A stretch of DNA of 64,000 bases from Marthasterias glacialis. Lineage: Eukaryota > Echinodermata > Asteroidea > Forcipulatida > Asteriidae. Position 1 is the first letter of the stretch, and each line of letters opens with the position of its first letter. The translations under genes and the position numbers were made by a program. The notes beneath the pieces were generated by a model. The model was given only the letters and a program-made list of their open reading frames with translations, was not told the DNA's origin and made no database searches. This document shows, piece after piece, positions 21,930-34,400 of the stretch. The stretch is taken from assembly GCA_911728455.2 (NCBI GenBank), contig OU452231.1:1927001-1991000 (forward strand), read 5' to 3'.

Positions 21930-22090
21930 TAGACCCAGTAACTGGGGCGCTGTACTCCTTTTTTGAGATTTTTGACATTATCTGTCGTACCATGGAGGAA
22001 GGAAATATTTCCTTCCTCCATGGTCGTACTAGCGACAGATAATGTCAAAAATCTCAAAAAAGGAGTACAGCGCCCCAGTTACTGGGTCTA
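21930..22090. repeat. Large near-perfect palindrome, about 80-bp arms
   Basis: Arms run outward from the centre GGAAATATTTCC (22001-22012) to TAGACCCAGTAACTGGGGCG at each outer end. The right arm has a few extra bases (CTAG region). A single arm of the same family is at 5300-5385. There is essentially no spacer. Confidence 0.92.
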
Positions 22091-22201
22091 GCTAAACTGG
22101 TGCTACTGGTACTGAGTCGTGAGTGTTTATAAAGTCAGTGCTACAGTTTTTGAGTTGGTGATACACACCACCGTCTGTGTCTAACTTTAATTAATATTAT
22201 T

Positions 22202-22316
22202 GCAATGATCGTCACCCTCCATCCAGGCCAGCCATCCTCCCGACGGTTGGAGACCGGCATGACCGGAGGCCCTCCGGTCTCAGACCGTAGGGAGGATGGT
22301 GGGTTACGATCATCGC
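22202..22316. repeat. Palindromic element, about 50-bp arms
   Basis: Left arm GCAATGATCGTCACCCTCC through CCATCCTCCCGACGGTT, and right arm the inverted GTAGGGAGGATGG through GGTTACGATCATCGC. The centre is GC-rich with CCGG motifs. No similar copy seen elsewhere in the window. Confidence 0.75.
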
Positions 22317-23659
22317 ACCTATAACTCTAACTGAATAATGTCAATATCCTAATTCATATTTTATAATTGACAATGCCATATTGTAGCTATTATCAGCAGG
22401 TTCGCGATTTTGACATTTCCTACGACGACACGTAAAACTACAAAACTTCAAAAAACTACTGAAAAGCTTATCGTTACCTTTTAATTTTTTCGCCCCCATA
22501 CTTCCCAAAATGGTGTAACATATTACCAAAATTATACTCCTGTCATAACGTTATACCAGGATTTTTAACAAGTTTATCAGAGTGTCAATTGTATGCGGAG
22601 CATCTTGAGACCGCTATTTTTTTGCAAAATGACGCGGAAGTTTGCATTGCGCAGGGTATCCAAAAATGGCTTAATGATCGCTTTATAGTTATACTCGGTT
22701 TAAATGTCAAATATCGAGCAGTTGAGTTTGTATTGTTCACAGAGGTTTGTAAAACGATCAAAATCTATGGATTAATTGCAGACAAATGATATTTTTGTCT
22801 CATTACCAGACATTTTATATATATATTTTTTAGTTTAAAGCATTTTTTAGAAGGTAAGACCTTGGGGAACTTATAAATTTCAACAATAAATGGATTTATT
22901 GGTTTGGTTTTTTGCATAAAAAGTGTAAATTTCAAGCTGAAATCTGCGTTGCATAGAGTCGCCGTGAATGAAAACAAAACTTGGCCAAGTTGAAAATTTG
23001 GGACGATGTGTACCTATTGTGCGCAATCTTTAGGCCCTATTAATGAAGTGCATTTTCAGAATTGGCGTGTGTATTAGTAAAAGAAAACTAGTAAATAGCG
23101 TGTCAGCCACGCATACCCAATCAGCATGGCGGATTCACTGATGTGTGCACCGACGGGTGTGTGCGTTGACGTGCATGTGTGGTGGCTGTAGCTGTGGTGG
23201 TGTTGACGACCCATGAACGAGCTACTATAGACTAATCCAAGCAGCTTGTTTATGTAGGTGTCTACACCACTGGAGCTATGGCCCCCACACGCGCATGTCC
23301 ACGCACACATAGTGTGAGTCCTTAATGCTGATTAGTACATATATGCGCACTGACGTGCTATTATCTCGTCACGTGCGCATACCATGGCCATAGCTGCGGT
23401 AGTGTAAAACATCATAAACTATTCACTGAATTCTCTCCACTCCTTGGCCCTTGATCGGTCGGTCATTGCATGAGAGTCTGGAGTACATTAGATTCCCGAT
23501 GCAATCACTCCTTATGGTGGAATTCTATGAAAAATATCAGTGCTGATAGTGATACTGAAACTGACATGTTCAAACATTGTCGGAGCCATGGTGATTGCAG
23601 TGTTGTGCATGCGCACTGTTCAGCGCCATGACCTGTCCATTTCTAGTCTTTTTCTTGTC

Positions 23660-24055
23660 GCTATTAAAATACAGTTCCAAGCTTTTAGCATTTTTAAATG
23701 AGGAGCTACTTCCGGTTTGACCGGAAGTAGAGGTCACAGAGGGCACGCAATGTCCAACAGAGGACCTTCCCTAACCTTGGTATTTGGTGAAAGAATCATG
23801 TTCCAAGCTCTTACCATTTTTAAATGAGGAGCTAATTCCGGTTTGACAGGAAGTAGAGGTCACAGAGGTCACGCAATGTGCAACAGAGAAGGACCTTCCC
23901 TAACCTTGGTATTTGGTGAAAGAATCACGTTCCAAGCTCTTAGCATTTTTAAATGAGGAGCTACTTCCGGTTTGACAGGAAGTAGAGGTCACAAAGGTCA
24001 CCTTATATGTCACACAGAAAGACCTTCCCTAACCTTGACATTTGTCGAAAGAATC
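23660..24055 (+). repeat. Tandem repeat, about 127-bp unit, three copies
   Basis: Units start near 23676, 23803 and 23930 with TTCCAAGCT(C/T)TTA, then ATGAGGAGCTA, TTCCGGTTTGAC and its partner GGAAGTAGAGGTCAC (an internal short inverted repeat), AACAGAG and CCTTCCCTAACCTTGG. The copies are similar, and the third diverges at its end. Confidence 0.85.
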
Positions 24056-25139
24056 AAGTTCATATCTCAAACGGTTGATTTTTTGTTGATTTTTAAAGAT
24101 TGAAATTATTTATTCTAATTTGCTTGTAATTTGACGCCTGATGACGTCATCATGATGTATGAGTTTTAGGACCGAGGTCAGGACATGTTCTTAGTCTGTA
24201 CAAAGTTTCATCAAAATTGAAGTTTGATTACTGCCCAAAGTTGAGGGCAGAAAAAATCATGTACAAAGTTGGGATTTGGGGGAAGAACAAGAAGAAGAAA
24301 AAAAAATCAGAACAAAACCAATGGCTTTTCCGCAATGATGCAGAAAAGCCAATAAGGAAGTTAAATAAAGAAAACAAGAAATGATAAAAAAACAGTTAGG
24401 CCTAAGCAAGATTATAGTTGGGTAATTCCCAGCCCATATAACCCTAATGTTGCGGTCTGATGTCATTGTGCAGGCACAAAAGCATTACATCGGCAAATTC
24501 TACAGATGGAGAAAAACGGTTATTTAATTAAAAAAAAAGAAATTTCCTAAAATAAATATGCATGAAAGTGCCAATCATATTGAGACGTGTTTCCAGATAC
24601 ACTCTGACAATAAAAACTGTACTTGAAGGTTTTTTAAGTTGTTGGCTGGAGTTGTCATGAAACTGCCAAGGTGACACTAAAAAGTGTGACCGCCTTTAAT
24701 AGTACCACCTGCTGTGTGTGCCTTCCTCTCTGGGGAACAGCGCAAACGTTTGCCAACTTACATGCACATTTTCGAAAAGGAGTGAATTGGGCACAAGAGT
24801 AGTCTTGATTGGCGACGTTAGTTTTGTTAACGCAGTCACCAATATCGCAACACGAATTACTGGAGAAGAGATTTCTGTATCAAACAAACATCGTCTTGAT
24901 GCTTTTGGCACTTGGACCTGCCCACAGTTTTTTTCCTGACCGTGATTTGAATATTTATGAAATGAAAAACACGACAATCAGCAGACTGTGACCTACACTG
25001 TTCCCCTATCCCTGTGTGAATGGTGGAAATTTTCTTGAACTATAATTGCCATCGCCGTGTAAAAGGCAATTATCGTTCAAGAAATTGTGTGCTCTTAAAG
25101 CCGTGTGCAACTCATCATATCGCAGTGGTGTCTAATCGA

Positions 25140-25315
25140 TGGTATTATTTTGGATCGGCAGTGAGTGATCCATTAAGCCCTGCCTACCTTTGCAACTGCC
25201 TAGCAACAGCTCATGGTGTGACTTTCTTCTTGGGTCACGATCGCAGCGATGGTTCAGTTGCAAAAAAGTTGTGCATGCGAACACGTCATCTGGTCATAAA
25301 TGAGATAATACGGGT
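25140..25315. repeat. Half copy of the inverted-repeat family seen at 60032
   Basis: GATCCATTAAGCCCTGCCTA, CAACTGCCTAGCAACAG, ATGGTGTGACTTTCTT and GATCGCAGCG match the right half of 60032-60413 in inverted orientation. It ends about 125 bases before the SLC49A3-like coding exon. Confidence 0.6.
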
Positions 25316-25445
25316 CAAAAGATAGGGGTGTAACCTCCATGGTCATGATGATGAGTGAAAAGGTGGCGGTGGGTTGCAGCAATCTCTCCAAAAAAGGGAA
25401 CTAATATTTTTTTAAACTGATTGATTTTTTTTCCACCTAGATGCA

Positions 25446-28400
25446 ATGGATGATGAGAAGTCGTTGACCAATTTCCTCCGTCCAGTGGTGGGCACACTGA
25501 ATAGCAGAATACGCAACATGTCTACTACTTCAGTTGACACTACAAGCTCTGTTCCCACACAGTCCAGGAACTACCAAGTGTACAAGAGGAGATGGTACAT
25601 GCTGAGCGTACTGGTTGTGCTTAACCTGTCCAATGCTATTGTTAGTATTCTGTAGATGTTAGGGGTGTGGATTGAGAAAGATGGGAACCATTCACAGGCC
25701 GTATTGCTTTGTTCTTGAAAGGGCAAGGGCACCAAGGCATTTTCTTCTTGATAAACATGATAAAGGGCAGCTCTATGAGGAAGTTGTAAATTTCTATTGG
25801 AACATTTCAAGGGCACCAAGGCAATGACCAGGGGCAATGGAGGCAACCCCCTCCGTTGCGTCCTGAGGCGTATCAGGCCTGCATTCAACTGCCCGGGTTG
25901 TGTTTTGTAAAACAACTGTACAGACAGCTTTGTAATCAGTGTCTGGTGCAATATGGACGATTTGCATCCAAAATCCAACAATACCCCTGTTGGATTTTGA
26001 CTGACCTGGGGTGGTTAGGGTTAAGCTTTCATGAACAAAGCAACCGGGCCTACAGTAAAAGGGTCGACTGTGTACTGTGTAGATACACTCACCACGTGAT
26101 GATAATTGCAAGCTGGCGTAGTTTGTACTAGTCATTCAAAACCATGATATTGAGTAGTCACACATATGGAAGGTTTTTTTTTTAACACTGTATTGATGTG
26201 AATTTTGTTCACAGGGATGGATAACCTTTGCCCCCGTAGCAGACTTTACTGCTACCTACTACGACATTACCTTCTCGGATGTGAATTGGTTATCCCTGGT
26301 GTACATGATTGCAACGATTCCCATTGGCTTCTTAGCAACATGGGTTCTGGATACGTTTGGATTGAGAACAGGGGTAAGGTTATCTTCTTCACCAACCAAA
26401 CCATTGTTGTTCCTATAATCTATACCCATGAGGCAACTAGGGGCCCAAGTAAAGACGGAAGAATTTGATCGGAATGCATTACCTTTGAAGTGTCTGGAAC
26501 GTCTTGAATATTTTTGGGTAAAAATTGGACTCCTTGTACATGATGTCACAAGCTCATACGCCACTCCCCCCCCCCCTGAACCCCTGGGTGGCATGCACGC
26601 ATTGACCTAATTCAACTGAAATCACAACCCTCAATGATCTTATTATTTATGTTTTACCCATACACCGATGCTCAGAACTGTGTACATGTGTGTGCTGTGT
26701 TGATGCATTAACCCAATGATGTCACATTGTAGACTGGCTAAGTTTATCTATCATTAAAAACCATGGTAGATGATACTGAATGGTCAGACAGTAGGAGGGT
26801 TGACTGTGTACTGTGTAGATGCATTAACCACATGATATCATATTGCAGGCTGGCAAAATTAAGCAATCATGAAAACCCATAGTAGATGATATTGCATGGT
26901 CAGAGAGTAGGAGGGTTATCGTGTACTGTGTAGATGCATTCACCGAGATATATTTTGCAGGCTGGCATAGTTAAACGATCACAAAAAACCCCACATTGAA
27001 TTATATTTAGAGGTCAGTCAGAAGAAGGATGAACAGGGAAATTCCTGAGCTTAATAGAACATGATCAGAGTATAAATTGTTTCCTGAGGAATTTTTTTAT
27101 GGTTTTCAGATGTTACTCGGTGCTTGGCTGAACCTTATTGGACTAACAACGCGCTACATAAGCACAATACCACAAGTGGAGGGTTACAGATTCCTGATCG
27201 TCATGATTGGCCAAGGGATCGCAGCGTCTGCGCAACCGTTCCTTCTCTTCGCTCCCACTAAATTAGCGGCAGTTTGGTTTCCAGATAGTCAGAGGGCTAT
27301 CGCTAATACTTTAGGATCGGCCTCTAATCCTCTGGGAATTCTCCTGGCGTTTCTATTCTCCAAGGTTATTGTGCAGCATGCAACTGATATTCCAAAAATG
27401 GTATGTGTTGAGTTTAGCTTTATTGAACGGTAACAAGACTGTAAACAAGAAAAAAGGGAAAATTGAACCCTCCTGCAATCTGAATCATTCTTGAGACAAC
27501 AAACCCATACCTCACTAAGCCACAACAATTGCATTTTAAGACACACACATGCTGATGTAGAGAGTTGAACCATTGCCCAAAGTGCTTCAATGAGAGTGGT
27601 AAACTGGAGAAACCACCAGCTGCTCAATTGCAATGGAATTCGGGGCCACTGCTGGAAGAGATGAAGTTCTCAACCTTGGTCAATTTCTGTGGCACTGATT
27701 GACCATGTGTACAAATACAGTGATAGGAAAGTGTGGCATGGGTTACTTCACTGTTGTGTGCATAGCATATGGGTGATTTCGAGGTGTCTTAGAGTATGTG
27801 CCTTTAGGAGGGTTTTTAATGAATAGCAAGATGTAGGGTTGATACAAATTACCCTCATTTCGTTCTTTGTGAATTAAAAAAAAAGGGAACAGGAGAAGTT
27901 TGTGAGGAAAGTATCAGGCTTGATACTTCATTGAAGGGTCAGGGCACTTTTTACTTGGTAAAGCGAACTTTATGCAAAGGTAATCGAAGGAATGTATCAA
28001 GAAATTCCAATACAATGACAAGGAAAGAGTACCTCCATGAAGTATCAATGCTGTACATTTGAAGTACTTTTCTATATATTGCTTCTTCAAAATGTAGATA
28101 ATTGGTAATTTTTTAATACTCAACTTACCAACAAGTTGCTTCAGTATGTAGCCTAGATTTATAATGAGGGAATAACACTTTAACCCCAAATTCCTAGAAA
28201 CTAGTCTTGAATGTTTTTGAATCCTTCAAAATTGTTTAGCATTCATTTTTGTCATTTTGGTCTCAGTTTTGGATATACACACGTAGGCGTATGGGCCAGG
28301 GAGGAAAGGGTGGCAGTTGCCCCCCGAAAATTCCGGCAAAACTGGGGAAAATTTGAGCAAAGCAAGAAGAAGAAAGGGGAAAAAGGGATGTTTTATTAGA

Positions 28401-31400
28401 AATTTGTACTTTTGTTTTTATCTGAGCAAAATTTTGGGCAAATCAAACCAGTCTGCCCCCCTTAACTGAAGAGTCCCTATATGCCTATGTATACACAACT
28501 GTTAATACTGACCCTGAACCCCTAGAAACTAGTCGGGAATGTTCCCGAATCCATCAAAATTCTGCAGCATTCTTTTTTGACAACTATTTGGTTTCAGTTG
28601 TGGATATACACTATTCCTGGTGGAGTGGCAGCAGTCATGATGACAGTAGGGTTCTGCAACAGTAGTCCTCCCACGCCGCCTAGTGCTAGTGCTGCTGCCA
28701 CTAGTGAATCCTTCTTACAAGGCCTTAAGAAGGTTAGTCTTTATCTCAAGAAGTTATTGTTACATTCTGATTGCTAGATGTTAGGTTGCTTCTCAACCTA
28801 TTCTCAAGACATGAACACAACATTCTGACAGCCAGATGCTAATAGTCTATATCTCAAGACGTGAATACATTGTTCTGATTGTTAGATGTTAGTCTGTATC
28901 TCAAGGCGAGAGTCCATTATTCTAATTGCCAGATGTTAGTCTGTATCTCAAGACGTGAATACAGTATTCTGATCATTAGATGTTCTAGTCTGTATCACCA
29001 GACATGAATACAACATGGTTGCGAAGTGTTAGTCTGTATCTCAAAACAATAATGTAACTTTCTAATTGCAAGATGTTAGTCTTTATATCAAGGCGTGAAT
29101 ACATACTGAATGCCAGATGTTAGTCTGTGTCTCTAGATGTGAAGAGAACATTCTGATTGCCAGATGTTAGTCTTTGTCTCAAAAAGTAAAAACAACATTC
29201 TGATTGCCAATTGTTATTCTTTATCTCAAGACGTGAATACAACATAAAAATACCCAGCGCCCTCTTCCAGATCGTCCGTCAGGTCCATACATATCTGTGT
29301 TCCATTAATATTGGTCAACCTTGTTATGATAGCCGAGGACCTCCGCGTCCGATGAGGAGATGGCGTGAATTTCCTCTTCTGTTTCAACTACAAAGTTGCA
29401 TGCTAGAAGCCAGGAAACGGCATTGAAAACTCCTGAGCTGGGAGAGCATTGATCTAAAATATCTGCTTCATTTGAGGCATTGTTTTGTTCTTCAGTGTAT
29501 AGACTTACAGTCTGTCAACCTTTTTTTTGAAAATAAGAATAAATAACACATGTACAGGGATGCCAGTTTTCAGGCAATAGCCTGAATTCAGGCTTTTTCT
29601 TGTAAAATTATAGACTGAGTTCAGGCTTTTTCATGTAGAATGAGGGTGTCTATGCAGGATTTTCAGGCTCTGGTCAAAAACCTAACTGGCATCCCTGCAT
29701 GTAGTAATATGGCATTTGTATTGTGCTTTTCCCAAAGATGACCAAAGCACATTACATATTTCAAGAATTACAATAAATTAAAACAACAAAATACAAACTA
29801 AACATTGGGAAACAGATACGTCTTAAGATTACTCTTAGAAATTACAACTGAGGAAAAGTCCCAAGTTTTTCATTGAAAGACTGTTCCAGCTAAAATGTGA
29901 TAACGCTTTTTAGCCGTACAGTAATCTGGTCTTAGGAATGTTGAGACGAATTGTGTCACAGGAAGAACGAAGACCATGGCAGTTTGGATTGGTGAAGTTC
30001 AAAAATATTTGCAAGATAAAGTGGAGCATTGTCACTCATTTCACTCATTCTTGAAAGGACGAGGGCACCAAGGCAGTTTTTTCTTGATAAAGGGCACCTC
30101 TATGAGGAAAATTGTAAATTTCTATTGAAACATTTCAAGGGCACCAAGGCAATGACCAGGGGCAATGGAGGCAATTGCCTCCATTGCCTCCGTGAAGTAT
30201 CAGGCCTGAACATTGATTGTACTGATTGGTGTGTCAAGCTCATAAGATTGGTGACTTTACGGTTATTATTTCACTTTCTAGATAATACGCAATCCATCAT
30301 TCCTGCTTCTTCTTCAAGTGTTTGGTTCCGGCCTTGGCTTATTCAACTCAGTCAGCTCACTCATTGAGCAAGTTCTTTGTTCCCGAGACTACTCTGATGT
30401 AAGTGCACCTCATCTGTTCTTATTTAATTTTTTCAAATATCGCTTTTAAAACTAGCCGAAGAAATTGCTTCAAACGATAATCCTGTTCGTAAATGCGATG
30501 TAATTCCACTGTAAGCCACGCCCACTTCACACAAACTGGCTCCACTGATTACCAGAAGTCCAGAGGAGCTGCGTTGAACTGTTTTTTTCTCTGATGATTC
30601 ATGCAAGATAATTGGACTTGGCTTTTAAATACTTTCTTCAATGACTAAGGTCTTCTCAGGATTAAACGTTTCTGTTATAATAAATGCTTTTGAATGATGA
30701 AATGGGTGATATTTGGTAAATTACACACAAACATATACCAGTTTTGGAGCTGGAAGTATAAAACGCTTTGTGCGTTCAGCAGATACGTATGCCTTACCAA
30801 CAGGATACGTGTGCCTAATTTCATGGCGCTGTTTACAAAAACATTATGCGCTTACGGCGCCCTAACGTGCGTATTTCTATGGGCCGCAGCAGGAAGTAAG
30901 CGCAGAATTCCACGGTAAGCTGTGCCATGAAATTGGGCCCTGAAGATTCCTCCCTGGTAGTGGTTTTCCAGAAGATTTGTTTGGAGTCAAATTTTAACCT
31001 TGTACCCGCTTTAGATATGATTGCATAACAAACCTGTTCTCCCATATTTTTATTCAGAAATTTATATAAAAAAAAAAAAGTATTGAACGCTGGTGAAATC
31101 TGGTTTTTCCATTTCACTGGGCTTCACCTTAAGAAATGGAATAGTCCAGATTTCACTTCGTGAACGTATTCTGCGACAATGCACTCATATGCATCAAATA
31201 GTTGTATATTACTTTTGTAACTTTTACTGTGTGTTTTTTTTTGCTTACCTTCGGTGAAATCTGTGAATTCGGTGAAATGTGTGAAACTTTCGTTGAAATC
31301 TGGCTTTTCTATTTCACTTGTGAAATGGAATAGATCCAAATTTCACCTCGTGATCATATTCTGCGACAATGCACTGAATATATGAATCCAATACTTGTAT

Positions 31401-34400
31401 ATTACTTAACTTTGTAACTTTGATTGTGTATACTGATTGCTTACTTTCAAAGTGCCTGTGGTTTTACACTTTTAATATGTCAATTTTGAATGCCAGATTT
31501 GATTGTAAATTTTGTTCATTTTTTTTTCAAAGCATATGTAAACAGTCTGAGAACCTTCACAGAACTGTTTTATGCTTCATGTACATGTAACCATCATAAA
31601 TGATTATCTCTTTGTCTTGCCTGATGAACTTTTTAAAATTTTACTCTTTCAATTTTGTACAATTTGATGCAATGTTGCCCCTGGCAACAAGTTTGAATTT
31701 TAATGAACCTTGATTAATAATTAATGATTGTAAAAAAAAAAAACAATCTCTAGCATTGGAGAACAACTTCATTAATATCATTTTGGACACTCATAACACT
31801 GTATATTAAATTTTAATGACCAGTGTATCTTATTTATATTTTTAACGACTGTGTAATTTATAACTATGTAATTTTTAATAACAGGCCTTCTTCTTACTTA
31901 GTATGCCTTCTTGTAATTAGTACATGTAGTTACTATGTTTTATATTAACCTCCTTTAATGCTTTTAATTCATAGTTTTTGTATTGTTTTTAAATATCGGC
32001 TTTTTCATTCGTCTTATGTGTTTTTGACCCGAGCCTTCATTTTTTAATATGCTCAAATGTAATACACTTATTGAAGTTTTTAAATTACTTCCTCAATTCT
32101 TTTTCTTTTTTTTAATATCGGCTTTTTCCCTCTCTTTTTTTTTACCATTGTTGTTTTTTTTGTTTTGGCTTGATGTATATTCTTATAATTATTTAATTTG
32201 TATTAGTGTACAGTGCCTTGAGCGCTACATGTATTTAAGATTATTATATTGTGATACTGTTGTTGTTGAATATAGGTGGGGGGGGGGGCGATGTTTCTGC
32301 AAATTAATACCTTCATGTAAAAGACAGATCTAATACTTTTTACTGAAGTTGTTTCTGTTTGATATTTTATTGATCTGGCAGAATTTTTCGTCAATGGTTG
32401 GTGCTCTGATGATCGGTGGTGGAATGATTGGTGCGATAGTAACAGGTGTCTACGTGGATAAGACTAAGAGGTTCGAAATGACTGCAAAGATGTGCTTCAC
32501 TGTGGCCGTTCTTGGAGTCATTGCATTCTGCTCGGTAAGCAAATCTCAATATCACAATTATACGAAGAAAAAAAATCAAAAGTAAAAAGTAAATATTTTT
32601 AATAATAATAATAATAATACCGGAGTCTCATATAGCGCGTGTATCTACCAACATAGGTACTCAAGGCGCTTACTATATTATTTTTAAAGCTTGTTTTGAT
32701 TTTTTTTTTAAATTGTAAAAGCCATTTATGTAGCACCTTGTAATGGTTTACAAGGTGCTGCGGCGCATTCAGCAGCCACTGCCAAAAACACTGGGGCAAA
32801 CCCCTTCTCTTGGTAACAAGTGTAACTGGGTTCTTTTACGTACATTACACAACACATGGAGGGACCAACGGCTTTACATCCCATCTGAAGGACGAAGCAA
32901 TAATGGTTAAGTGTCAATCCTTATTAAACATTCAATATTATGATAATCTTATCACGTCAGAACGGAAAGGTTGTATTTCCAAACAAAATTTGTTTTAACA
33001 AAACCTTTTTTTTAACAGCACAAACGTTGTATCTCACTGAACCTTGAGTGTACACAAAACCCAACAGAGCAAAGTTACAATCTTATACACAGAACATATC
33101 GACTGACGGGCCATGTCCAAATTAATGGCTTCGGCAGTGGCTATGGCTGAAGAGACTTATTCTTCAATGCTGTCACTGGAGCCAGCAGCTGTAGCCGTAG
33201 CCGGAGTAACCTGATTCGGACCAAAGGATTATAGAGTACCGAGGGCGCAAGAGGGAGAGCTACAAATGTGAAATCCCACTGGACGCCATTTCAGCAAGTA
33301 ACTCTATTGATACAACAATAGATCAGTGCAGATTAGTGCAGACAATGACCATTGCTATCAATGGGAAACAAAACATTCGCTTGCAGAAATGGCCCCCATG
33401 CCTATTTCCTGTTCCCACTGTAGATGGAGCTCCAGTTCCCCATCTTGCGCCTTCTGCGATCTCTATAATCTTTGATTCAGACACAGTCTTTAGATACAAT
33501 GTTCTGACGAGATCAAGATACGGCATTTTGTACTTGACCAGACCTTTTGACTACCTTCACCACACAGCTATCATGTTACCCGCATCTGGATCCATACATT
33601 GCAGTAGGTGCAGGAGTATTTGGCACATTTGGATTCGGTGCATACCCTGTTATCATGGAGCTTGGAGTTGAAACAACCTACCCTGTGGCGGAAGGGACGA
33701 GTACTGGCTTCCTAGTGATGGCTGGGTGAGCACATATACCCTCCTCCCACAAAAAAAGTCTTGAAGCACTTTCAACTGTTTCATAGTTTGTCTCCTGAAG
33801 ATGAGCAGAGCGTTTTGCCTTCACACCATGTAATTATCTCTATGAGTTGGGGTGGTTCTGAAAAGAAATGATGGCTTCACAACTCGACGTTTCGATCAGT
33901 ATACTCTGATTGTCTTCAGGAGAATGCTGGACTCTGAGCATACTGATCAAAACAGTGAGGTTTCAGAACCACCACAACTCATTGGAGGTATTATAAGCTA
34001 ACACAAAAACGTGAGTGGAATACAAAAAATATAATACGTAGCACTTCTGCGTCCCATATCCAACGAGGCCATTATCATCAAGGGAACTTGACGCAAAGGT
34101 TAAACTACAGCAATATGCGTAGCTAGAACAGGGCAATATGCAGGGTGTGGACAGTGCAGTATGGTGTAATATCACACTGTTGTTGCCGTGGATCGACCAA
34201 TCAGAATCGATGCTTCAAGTTTGCTTATAGATGATATTGCATGGCTCTAGTGTAAACATCCTGTTTCAAATCCTGAAATATGAAAGGGTGTTTAAATACT
34301 TGAAAAATGAACACTTGTAAAGAGTTACTCAACTTTGTAAGACATTTTTCCAACGCTACCATTTTGTGTTGTATACCATTTGTAACTTCCCCTTCCTAAA

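Larger units (their letters stand above)
19700..25440. other. Intergenic region between RRP5 and the SLC49A3-like gene
   Basis: No exon with coding character was found in 5.7 kb. The region holds the repeats listed separately (20365, 21002, 21930, 22202, 23660, 25140). A noncoding first exon and the promoter of the SLC49A3-like gene should lie in its last part, because that gene's start codon is five bases after a splice acceptor; I could not place them. Confidence 0.6.

Noticed and set aside
25660-26135. ORFs of 91-136 aa after SLC49A3 exon 1
   Set aside because: They lie in a dispersed intronic repeat duplicated at 30040-30206.
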